The position numbers and the translations under genes are program-made. The notes beneath the pieces were generated by a model. The model made no database searches and was not told where the DNA came from. It was given only the letters and a program-made list of their open reading frames with translations. DNA of 13,527 nucleotides from an uncultured Lachnospiraceae bacterium (lineage in GTDB: Bacteria > Bacillota_A > Clostridia > Lachnospirales > Lachnospiraceae), in assembly GCA_910577835.1 (NCBI GenBank), contig CAJTOU010000054.1, forward strand, positions 6,320 through 19,846, in the 5' to 3' direction. Below, in pieces: positions 6,217 to 12,704 of the stretch. Numbering within the stretch: position 1 is the stretch's first letter; each line of letters begins with the position of its first letter.

Positions 6217-8382
6217 TTATTTTGTTATCTCCTTTATTTTCAGCCTCCCTTTCTCCCTTAGCTCCTTCATATGCTGATATTCCTCTGGATTTTGCTCCTT
6301 AAGCTGATTTTCCACCTTCTTTTCATATTCCTTCAGCATTTCATAAGCTTCTGGATTCTGCCTTAATGCGCTCTTTAATTCGAGTCGTCGTTTCTCGATG
6401 TTTTCCACAATCTCCGCTTCGCTGATTCCAAGTCTTTCGGAAATCTCCGACAGATGCATTTCAAGACGCTCCAAAAGCTCATCTTCGTCAAACGTACTGA
6501 GCTTTTTCCATAAATGTGTAAGCTTGCCAAGGTTCTGCTCGGATACCTTTTGAAAGCTCTCCATATCAATTGTACTCAAAATTCTCTGCACATTTTTCTC
6601 CATCTGTTTTCCGGCATCCCTGCCGAATGCCCAGATAAATTCCTGAAGTGAATTTTGTTCTTCTGCACTGGTAAGCGCCAGTCCAAAGAGCATCTCTTTA
6701 TCTACTCCCTCAAGCGGAAACGGCGGCTCATATCCTATTTCTTTCAGCGCTGTGGTAACTGTTCTTCTGACCATGCCTTTTTCAATTAACTCTCCCAGTC
6801 CAAGTGCTCTAAGCTGGTCATTTACCTCCGCTGTATGCTCTGTAAGATAAAATTTTATTTTTCGCCGCCTCAGACTTTTATCAAAGGTTTTAATATAATC
6901 TGCTGCAGTAATATCAATACTGTTAATTCCCGAAGCATCTACAATAATACAGCTTACACTATCTGTAATGCTGTTCTCCAAATCGCTGATAAAAGTATTT
7001 ATATTTGCAAAAAACAGATTGCCGTTAAATTTATAAATCACAGTATTTCTGACTGGTCTTGCATATATATTTCTGCTTAAATCATAAAAGTTTTCATGAC
7101 CCGGTATCATTCCCTGAAAAGACCTTGTCGGCTTTGCCGCACTTAAAACTACATTTACAAAAGATAAGATAAGTCCAATCACAACGCCGTAAATCGTACC
7201 CAGTAAAAGAACACCAATAAACGCTCCCATAAAAATCAGAAATTCTACCCGATTCACCTTATACAGCCGCTTAGCCAGAGGCAGCTCCACCACACTCATA
7301 AGTGCAGAAATTACAATGGCAGTCAGTACCGGCACTGGAAGGAAACCTATAAATCCGGTTCCAAACAGCAGCAGAAGAATCATAAGCAGACCTGCCACCA
7401 CAGACATCATCTGTGTTTTCCCCTCAAACTGCTCTCCCATTGCGGTTCTTGACACACTGCCGTTTACCGGACAAGAGCCCGAAAATGCGCTTGCAAGATT
7501 CCCTGCGGCGCAGGCGAGGATTTCACGGTTATCCTTCAGCGGATACCCGTTTTTAAAAGCAAAATTATTCTCTGCAAGCAGAGTTTCTGCCATAACTACT
7601 ACTGCAATTGTCAGACTGGTTCCCAGAATCTGTGTAATATCAGTGAAAAAAATATCCGGCATAAAAAATTTAGGAAGCCCCGGCTCTACTGCTGAGAGAA
7701 GCTTTACTCCGTGACTGCCGAGAGAAAATACTCTTTCTGCTCCAGCTCCCGCCAGCATCGCAATAATCGCCATTGGAAATTTCGGAAAAAATTTTTTAAA
7801 AATCAGCAAAATAACAAGAGTTCCGGTTCCCAGTCCAAGTGAAAGAAAATTTGCAGACTGACAGGCACTGATAATCTTTGCAGCCAGTTCCAGACATTCC
7901 CCATGCCCTGCCGAACTGCCCATAAGCTTGGGTATCTGCATCATAATAATTGTGACTGCTATTCCGCTGATAAAGCCTCCCATTACCGGCGTGGAAATAT
8001 AGCCAAGCACCTTTCCTGCCTTTAATATGTAAAAAAGCAAAAGCCATAACCCTGTAAACAAGGCCACTACGGGAATAATTTTCACTGCTTCCTCAGAGCC
8101 ATAGGGAATGTTCATTGTAACCAGAAGGCTGCCTGCTATCGCTGCCGGTGCGGCATCCACGCCAAAAATAAATTGTCTTGAAGTTGAAAAAAGAGCGAAA
8201 AATAAAATTGGAAGAATAGAGCCATACAGCCCATATACAGCCGGCATCCCTGCTACTTCCGCATAGCCCATGGAAATAGGAATCGACATTGCAGCAATAA
8301 TAATTCCTGCAAAGATATCCTTTGAAAGATATTCTTTTTTATAACCTTTCAAAGTTGGAAATAATGAAATATCCACTATCAT
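6217..8382 (-). CDS. SulP-family anion permease with STAS domain and C-terminal helical extension
   Basis: SulP proteins are inner-membrane carriers or channels for sulfate, bicarbonate or other anions; the substrate cannot be told here. The membrane domain covers about 1-420, with the family's AGMPAVYGLYG (44-54) and the signature NLASAFSGSCPVNGSVSRT near 295-313. A cytoplasmic STAS domain follows (about 446-550, with VDASGINSIDITAADYI). Many bacterial SulP proteins end here. This one continues to residue 721 with about 160 charged, helix-forming residues, including long Glu/Lys-rich runs (635-720) likely to form coiled coils. The ATG at 8382 is preceded by AGAAGG. A promoter with an extended -10 lies at 8453-8481, divergent from bioY. 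No sulfate-assimilation gene is nearby. Confidence 0.9.
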   Translation of the reverse strand: MIVDISLFPTLKGYKKEYLSKDIFAGIIIAAMSIPISMGYAEVAGMPAVYGLYGSILPILFFALFSTSRQFIFGVDAAPAAIAGSLLVTMNIPYGSEEAVKIIPVVALFTGLWLLLFYILKAGKVLGYISTPVMGGFISGIAVTIIMMQIPKLMGSSAGHGECLELAAKIISACQSANFLSLGLGTGTLVILLIFKKFFPKFPMAIIAMLAGAGAERVFSLGSHGVKLLSAVEPGLPKFFMPDIFFTDITQILGTSLTIAVVVMAETLLAENNFAFKNGYPLKDNREILACAAGNLASAFSGSCPVNGSVSRTAMGEQFEGKTQMMSVVAGLLMILLLLFGTGFIGFLPVPVLTAIVISALMSVVELPLAKRLYKVNRVEFLIFMGAFIGVLLLGTIYGVVIGLILSFVNVVLSAAKPTRSFQGMIPGHENFYDLSRNIYARPVRNTVIYKFNGNLFFANINTFISDLENSITDSVSCIIVDASGINSIDITAADYIKTFDKSLRRRKIKFYLTEHTAEVNDQLRALGLGELIEKGMVRRTVTTALKEIGYEPPFPLEGVDKEMLFGLALTSAEEQNSLQEFIWAFGRDAGKQMEKNVQRILSTIDMESFQKVSEQNLGKLTHLWKKLSTFDEDELLERLEMHLSEISERLGISEAEIVENIEKRRLELKSALRQNPEAYEMLKEYEKKVENQLKEQNPEEYQHMKELREKGRLKIKEITK

Positions 8383-8452
8383 AGTTTTTATACCTTCTTA
8401 AATAAATACCTTTATCATTTTTCTTGAAAATAAACTGTTTAAAAGCGTTTTT

Positions 8453-8481
8453 ATTATATCAGCTTTATTTTGGATATGCAA
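8453..8481 (-). promoter_or_regulatory. Extended -10 promoter for the SulP gene
   Basis: Minus strand: TTGCAT (8481-8476), 17 bases, then TATAAT (8458-8453) with TG one base before it (TGATATAAT). The poor -35 is offset by the extended -10. The leader to the ATG at 8382 is about 65 bases. It is back to back with the bioY promoter about 70 bases away. Confidence 0.65.
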
Positions 8482-8527
8482 ACAATATTTTGAAAGAAAT
8501 CTGACGAATTACACGACCTTGTTTTTA

Positions 8528-8560
8528 AATGTAAACTTTTTATATTTTTTGGTTGACATT
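8528..8560 (+). promoter_or_regulatory. Probable BirA (biotin) operator
   Basis: AATGTAAACT (8528-8537) and GGTTGACATT (8551-8560) are inverted half-sites, matching at 8 of 10 positions, separated by 13 bases. The form resembles biotin operators of the type TTGTNAACC-spacer-GGTTNACAA. The right half covers the -35 box of bioY, so biotinyl-AMP-bound BirA would block transcription when biotin is plentiful. BirA is not encoded in this window. Confidence 0.65.
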
Positions 8561-8581
8561 TTGCTTTTTTCATTGCATAAT
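8553..8581 (+). promoter_or_regulatory. sigmaA promoter for bioY
   Basis: A perfect TTGACA (8553-8558) is followed after 17 bases by CATAAT (8576-8581, 5 of 6). The start codon lies about 60 bases downstream of the -10. The -35 is embedded in the right arm of the probable BirA operator. A small GCAGC/GCTGC hairpin (8590-8605) falls near the 5' end of the transcript. Confidence 0.8.
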
Positions 8582-8640
8582 AAAAAACGGCAGCCTGAGA
8601 GCTGCAAATATTGATAACAACAGAAAGTGAGAATTTTATT

Positions 8641-9240
8641 ATGTCAGAAAAAGTAAACGTTATTCCAAAATCAAAGATATCAGTAGAAACAATTGGTATT
8701 ATTGGTATCTTTACAGCATTTATATCAATTATTTCCGCTATTCCAATCGGTATAGAGCTATTTGGTGTTCCTGCCACCTTACAAACCTTTGCCATGGCAT
8801 TTATCGGTTTTGTATTATGTCAGAAGCTGGGAACAGCCTCCTGCTGTATATACATATTGCTTGGATTTATCGGCATTCCGGTATATAACAAATTTATGGC
8901 AGGGCCTTCTGTACTGTTTGGTCCTACTGGTGGATTTATTATCGGCTTTCTGCTGCTCGCTTTTTTCAGCGGACTTGGAATGAAGCTGACTCAGAAATTT
9001 CATTCCGCAGCGTTAAAAGCTGTCGTTGCCATTGCCGCCTCTCTGATTGGATTAATTCTGTGTCATCTGATTGGAATTATTCAGTTTTCCATTGTGTCTG
9101 ATACAACTTTTATAAAAAGCATGGTTCTTGTATCTCTGCCTTATCTTCCAAAGGATATCGTTTCTGCCGCTCTTGCGTATTTTATCGCTGTCGCAGTGAG
9201 GAAGGCTCTGTCAAAGGCAAGATTACTGCCTGCTGCCTGA
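8641..9240 (+). CDS. bioY: Biotin transporter substrate-binding subunit BioY (ECF S component)
   Basis: BioY binds biotin in the membrane and works with the shared ECF energy-coupling module (EcfA, EcfA', EcfT), which is encoded elsewhere. The 199-residue, six-helix protein has the family motifs VPATLQTFAMAFIGFVL (43-59) and the diagnostic GPTGGFIIGF (94-103). The length is typical. I chose ATG 8641, preceded by AAAGTGAG at a workable distance, over an in-frame TTG at 8611 that would add ten residues without support. It stands alone, with no biotin synthesis genes beside it, and ends in a strong terminator. The operator-promoter arrangement upstream fits biotin repression and supports the substrate call. 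Confidence 0.93.
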   Translation: MSEKVNVIPKSKISVETIGIIGIFTAFISIISAIPIGIELFGVPATLQTFAMAFIGFVLCQKLGTASCCIYILLGFIGIPVYNKFMAGPSVLFGPTGGFIIGFLLLAFFSGLGMKLTQKFHSAALKAVVAIAASLIGLILCHLIGIIQFSIVSDTTFIKSMVLVSLPYLPKDIVSAALAYFIAVAVRKALSKARLLPAA

Positions 9241-9260
9241 AACTTTATATTGACAAAAAC

Positions 9261-9328
9261 AAGGGCTTTTGCATAAAATACCATATCATAAAAGTATTGT
9301 TTATGCAAAAGCCCTTTTCTTTTATTTA
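9261..9328. terminator. Bidirectional intrinsic terminator between bioY and the SseB-family gene
   Basis: AAGGGCTTTTGCATAAA (9261-9277) pairs perfectly over 17 bases with TTTATGCAAAAGCCCTT (9300-9316). Pairing continues inward as ATAC/GTAT with a two-base bulge. On the plus strand it runs into TTCTTTTATTT; on the minus strand it is followed by a TTGTTTTTG stretch. It serves two converging genes, bioY and the gene at 9334-10113. Confidence 0.92.
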
Positions 9329-9333
9329 TTCTG

Positions 9334-10113
9334 TTATGCTTCTTCGCCAAAAGCCTGATGTATCGCGTTTAAATGCTGTTCATTCAGCAAAACAGATATG
9401 GTTCCCGGATTAATAATAAATCCGGTAAGCTGCGGTACCTTGGTATTGTAAATTTTATTAAAGTCCAGCACAAGAAACTTCATGGTTCCATCCTGAGAAT
9501 TAAACTTAAAATACTCATTAATATCTGTAAACAATGGAATAAACACATCTCCATTATTATTTTTTACCTGAAGAAAAGCAACCTTTTTATTTCCTTCATC
9601 ATCTGTTTCCTCTATCTCCCTTGAAGGAACAAGAAAATGTCCTCTGGCGATATTTACCATCATTTCCTCCTCAAACTGTCTGGCAATCGCATTTTCCTCC
9701 TCTGTTTCCGCTATACGTACCGCCTGCATAAAATAAATCATACTAAGCTGTAAAGACGGATTTTCAACCGGCTTTGGAGCATCTTCCTTATATTGTCGTT
9801 TCACTATATTGTCAAGCTGAATATTATGTGTCTCATTTCCACGAAAACTTGCCATATTAATGCCAAGAAGCGGCAAAGATGTGAGAAAACCGAGTATCTC
9901 TGCCCGTGTAATTGTTTTTACGGACAAAATCATTCCATCTTCTTTATATTCCTCCACAAACTTTTTTGCCATAGCTTCCTTTAAAAAAATAAATGCTTTA
10001 TCATCAAATGTCTGTTCATCACACTCTGCATAAGGCATTTTTGTAAAATCACAAAATATTACATAGTAATTGTCTATGGTTGGTAATTTTTTTATAAATT
10101 CCTGTTCTGTCAT
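9334..10113 (-). CDS. SseB-family protein of unknown role
   Basis: The 259-residue soluble protein has an SseB-type domain in its C-terminal part (about 118-255): a helix, then HFLVPSREIE, FLQVKNNNGDVFIPLFTDINEYFKF, and a closing GFIINPGTISVLLNE. This is the usual pattern of strand, turn, IPLFTD and late INPG motif. The N-terminal 100 residues look like a weaker first half of similar style (YVIFCDFT, AFIFLKEAMAKKFVEEY). SseB domains are widespread in Firmicutes with unclear function; the Salmonella type III secretion protein SseB is a different protein with the same name. No signal peptide or membrane segment is seen. The ATG at 10113 has GAGAGG five bases upstream. It is divergent from the kinase and ends at the shared terminator. 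Confidence 0.75.
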   Translation of the reverse strand: MTEQEFIKKLPTIDNYYVIFCDFTKMPYAECDEQTFDDKAFIFLKEAMAKKFVEEYKEDGMILSVKTITRAEILGFLTSLPLLGINMASFRGNETHNIQLDNIVKRQYKEDAPKPVENPSLQLSMIYFMQAVRIAETEEENAIARQFEEEMMVNIARGHFLVPSREIEETDDEGNKKVAFLQVKNNNGDVFIPLFTDINEYFKFNSQDGTMKFLVLDFNKIYNTKVPQLTGFIINPGTISVLLNEQHLNAIHQAFGEEA

Positions 10114-10414
10114 TTTTTCCTCTCAATCTGCAATCTGCCGTGCTTTTTCTTTTTTATTTTATTTCATAAGAAATCACTCCAGTTTCCTATGACGCAGCTC
10201 TTACAGAGCAGCTATTTATAAACAAAGTGCGGGAAGGTTTTTACAAACTTACAGAGCGCAGGCACTTTGTTCTAAAAAATATTTTACTTCATCAGCACAA
10301 TTTTTACAAGCATAAAATTTTATCCCTTTTCTCAAAAAATTTCTTAATTGTCAAATTCCTTCCCTAATGCTATAATTCTTCTTATATAATCTATGGCAAA
10401 GGAGTTTCCTCATC
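10114..10414. other. Divergent intergenic region with nested repeats
   Basis: These 301 bases separate the SseB-family gene and the sensor kinase, and hold no credible ORF. They contain a 10-base inverted repeat AACAAAGTGC/GCACTTTGTT (10221-10230 and 10262-10271, 31-base loop), a 10-base direct repeat CTTACAGAGC (10200-10209 and 10248-10257), a small dyad GCTCT-TAC-AGAGC (10197-10209), and a 12-base AT palindrome ATAAAATTTTAT (10312-10323) about 25 bases before the kinase -35. No clear promoter was found for the leftward gene. The repeats could be operators or a structured leader. Confidence 0.5.
10348..10376 (+). promoter_or_regulatory. sigmaA promoter for the two-component operon
   Basis: TTGTCA (10348-10353, 5 of 6) is followed after 17 bases by a perfect TATAAT (10371-10376). 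Transcription should begin near 10383, giving a leader of about 32 bases. It contains AAAGGAG (10398-10404) ten bases before the kinase ATG. Confidence 0.82.
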
Positions 10415-11518
10415 ATGAACGAATTTTTTGAACGCGGAATGCTTTGGATGATTCCCTCTGTTCTGCTTATCAGCTTTCCTGTAAATATAAATATCACTGC
10501 ATATATTCTGACAGGGTTTATTTTTTCCTGTCTGGGAGTATTTATGGAATATCGCCGGTTTAATTTTATTCTCTCTGTCTGCTTCGCCGTACTTACTTTC
10601 TTTTTTCCATATCTTGGAGTTTATTCAGGAATTATATTCTATCAGATAATTTTAAAAAAAGATTCTCTGATTATTTATGAAAAAATCTTCTCTTTTGCCA
10701 CTGTATTTCTTTTATTTTTTCATATCTCTGGTGCTCCCCTTCAGGCGTTTCTTTTCTTTCTAGTTTTTCTATTGTCTGTTCATATGGCGTCTGTCTTAAG
10801 TAAACTCAATCTGTTAAAGAAACAGGCAGCATACTCAAGAGATGAATATTTTGAAGAACAAAAACTGTTAAAAACTCGTTATGATGCGCTTCGAGAGCGG
10901 CAGGACCACGAAATACAGGTTGCCACCTTAAGTGAAAGAAACCGTATTGCCAGAGAAATTCACGACAATGTTGGACATATGCTGTCACGCTCTATCTTGC
11001 AGCTTGGCGCTCTCCTTGCTGTTTATAAAAATACAGATACATATGCGCTTTTGATTCCATTAAAAGACAGTCTTGATGAAGCTATGACCAGCATCCAGAA
11101 CAGTGTACATGATTTACACAAAAAAAGTATTGATTTTGAAGCTTCATTTTATCGCATAACCTCTGAAATGAGCGGTTATGAAATGAATCTTTTCTGTGAT
11201 TTGCCGAAAAATCTGCCGGAACAAATCGCGTATAGCTTTATTACAGTACTTCGGGAAGCTATGACCAATATTCAGAAACACTCTGATGCGGATACAGTCA
11301 AAATTACCGCAAGAGAACTTTCTAATTATTATCAGCTTATTATTGAGGATAATGGTCATTCAAATGTTCAGCTTCACAAAAAAAGAACCGGAATCGGTTT
11401 GAAAAATATGGAGGACAGAATTCAGAGTTTGCAGGGACTTATTTACTTTTCCTGCCAAAATGGATTTCGCATTTTTATTTCTGTCCCAAAACAGAATTAT
11501 CAGGAGGAAAAATCATGA
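10415..11518 (+). CDS. Membrane sensor histidine kinase, NarL/DesK-type (HisKA_3)
   Basis: This is the sensor of a two-component system; it autophosphorylates and passes phosphate to the regulator next to it. The 367 residues hold a hydrophobic N-terminal part with about four or five membrane segments (10-125), a short coiled-coil linker (130-172), a HisKA_3 dimerisation domain with phospho-acceptor H183 in AREIHDNVGH, and a HATPase domain. The ATPase part shows the N box around N285 (LREAMTNIQKH), EDNG (311-314) and GIGLKNM (326-332). The extracytoplasmic loops are very short, so it may sense the membrane itself or a partner membrane protein, as LiaS- or DesK-like kinases do. The start is fixed by AAAGGAG and a near-consensus promoter. 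Its stop overlaps the regulator start as ATGA. The signal is unknown. Confidence 0.9.
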   Translation: MNEFFERGMLWMIPSVLLISFPVNINITAYILTGFIFSCLGVFMEYRRFNFILSVCFAVLTFFFPYLGVYSGIIFYQIILKKDSLIIYEKIFSFATVFLLFFHISGAPLQAFLFFLVFLLSVHMASVLSKLNLLKKQAAYSRDEYFEEQKLLKTRYDALRERQDHEIQVATLSERNRIAREIHDNVGHMLSRSILQLGALLAVYKNTDTYALLIPLKDSLDEAMTSIQNSVHDLHKKSIDFEASFYRITSEMSGYEMNLFCDLPKNLPEQIAYSFITVLREAMTNIQKHSDADTVKITARELSNYYQLIIEDNGHSNVQLHKKRTGIGLKNMEDRIQSLQGLIYFSCQNGFRIFISVPKQNYQEEKS

Positions 11519-12153
11519 ATATCATAATAGTAGATGATGACGGAATTATCGCTTTGTCTTTGAAAACAATTTTAGAAGCGGGCGGACAGACAGTACTGGC
11601 GCTTGGGAATAACGGAGAACAGGCAGTCCATTTATATGAACAATATCATCCGGATATACTTCTTATGGATATTCAGATGAAGCCTGTAAATGGACTTACA
11701 GCAGCGGCAAGAATCCGTAAAACATATCCTCAGGCAAAAATACTGTTTCTGACTACCTTTAAAGATGATGAATATATTATGAAGGCTTTGGAAGTAGGCG
11801 CAAAGGGATATATCTTAAAGCAGGATTTTGAAGGAATACTGCCGGCGCTTCTGGCAGTACAGTCAGGACAAAGTGTTTTTGGCGATGAGATTATTTCCAA
11901 ATTTCCAGCTATTTCACATTCAGAAGAAGAAAACCTTCTCCAAAAAAGAAAAGATTGCTATAAAGAAAAGGACATCAGCGAAAAGGAGCTTGATATTATC
12001 CGCCTTGTCGCCGATGGCCTCAGTAATAAAGAAATTGCCGCTGCTCTTTTTTTAAGTGAGGGAACAATACGCAATTATCTGAGCAATATTCTTGACAAGC
12101 TGGATTTAAGAGACCGCACACAGCTTGCAGTTTATTACTATAAACATCTTTAG
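11515..12153 (+). CDS. Response regulator, NarL/LuxR family
   Basis: This is the DNA-binding partner of the kinase directly upstream. In its 212 residues the receiver domain (1-118) has the acidic pocket VDDD (6-9), phospho-acceptor D52 in LLMDIQM, T80 and T81, and K102. A linker (about 120-145) leads to a LuxR-type helix-turn-helix (about 147-208) with LSNKEIAAALFLSEGTIRNY, the normal GerE pattern. The ATG overlaps the kinase stop by four bases, and AGGAGG lies inside the end of the kinase gene, so the two are translationally coupled. All switch residues are intact. The target is unknown. The convergent membrane operon on its right is a candidate, as kinase-regulator pairs of this type often control ABC-like exporters. 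Confidence 0.94.
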   Translation: MNIIIVDDDGIIALSLKTILEAGGQTVLALGNNGEQAVHLYEQYHPDILLMDIQMKPVNGLTAAARIRKTYPQAKILFLTTFKDDEYIMKALEVGAKGYILKQDFEGILPALLAVQSGQSVFGDEIISKFPAISHSEEENLLQKRKDCYKEKDISEKELDIIRLVADGLSNKEIAAALFLSEGTIRNYLSNILDKLDLRDRTQLAVYYYKHL

Positions 12154-12155
12154 AA

Positions 12156-12704
12156 TTAGCGAATCAAAAGTTTTTCTTTATAATTTCTGAGAACAATTGC
12201 GTAATCCAGCTTCTGGGCCTGCTCCCAGTGCTTGTCTGTAAGCAGAGATTTTGGAATGGGATATACCAGTGCTATGCTTTTTTCTTCGCCCGGCAGGAGA
12301 TATCCGTTCCACTCGCTGTCCTCATTCACATATTTGAGAAAGCTCATATCCTCGCCATTTGAAAATGCCTGATATTCAACGGCATCTTCTGAAAATGCCC
12401 GAAGATAATTTTTCTCCTCATCTTCTGTATTTTTCATCCAAAATTGTGCTATTAGAAATTTAGTAGGATGATGCTCATAATAATCAGTCATTTCTGATGG
12501 AATATTATATTTCTCAAAAAAATCCTCTTGGTCTAAAAGTTCTCTTTCTGTATTTTTAAGTTCTATTCCTTCCAGCAGAATAACATCATTCAAAGAATAT
12601 TCCCTTACCTGAGCCGCCGGATATTTCTCATTTAAAAAATGATATCTAATTCCAAAGGCTGCTGCGAATATACAAACAAAAGCTGCCGCAATCCATTTTT
12701 TCAT
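12156..12704 (-). CDS. Small membrane-anchored protein of unknown function
   Basis: The 182-residue product starts MKKWIAAAFVCIFAAAFG, a single N-terminal membrane anchor or uncleaved signal, followed by a polar, probably extracytoplasmic domain (about 25-182). That domain shows strand-like pieces, TKFLIAQFWMKNT (81-93) and LPGEEKSIALVYPIP (137-151), reminiscent of the immunoglobulin-like folds of secreted DUF4352-type proteins; this is an impression, not an identification. The ATG at 12704 is chosen because it overlaps the upstream stop as TAATG and has AAGGAG seven bases before it. A longer ORF to 12809 would run into the permease gene. It is translationally coupled to the permease, so it is probably part of the same complex. 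It ends two bases from the regulator's stop. Confidence 0.7.
   Translation of the reverse strand: MKKWIAAAFVCIFAAAFGIRYHFLNEKYPAAQVREYSLNDVILLEGIELKNTERELLDQEDFFEKYNIPSEMTDYYEHHPTKFLIAQFWMKNTEDEEKNYLRAFSEDAVEYQAFSNGEDMSFLKYVNEDSEWNGYLLPGEEKSIALVYPIPKSLLTDKHWEQAQKLDYAIVLRNYKEKLLIR

Noticed and set aside
7316..7714. Rightward 132-codon ORF inside the SulP gene
   Set aside because: It is a shadow of the SulP reading frame on the other strand, without a ribosome binding site or sensible protein features.
8590..8605. CTGAGA in a hairpin loop of the bioY leader, as in thiamine (TPP) riboswitches
   Set aside because: Only the six-base motif matches. The leader of about 55 bases is too short for the TPP aptamer and the gene is BioY with a BirA-type operator.
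8611..8640. TTG start of bioY ten codons upstream
   Set aside because: No ribosome binding site at a usable distance, and the added residues have no family support.
8454..8795. Leftward 113-codon ORF overlapping the bioY promoter and 5' end
   Set aside because: It is antisense to a recognised gene and covers two promoters and an operator; no ribosome binding site or recognisable product.
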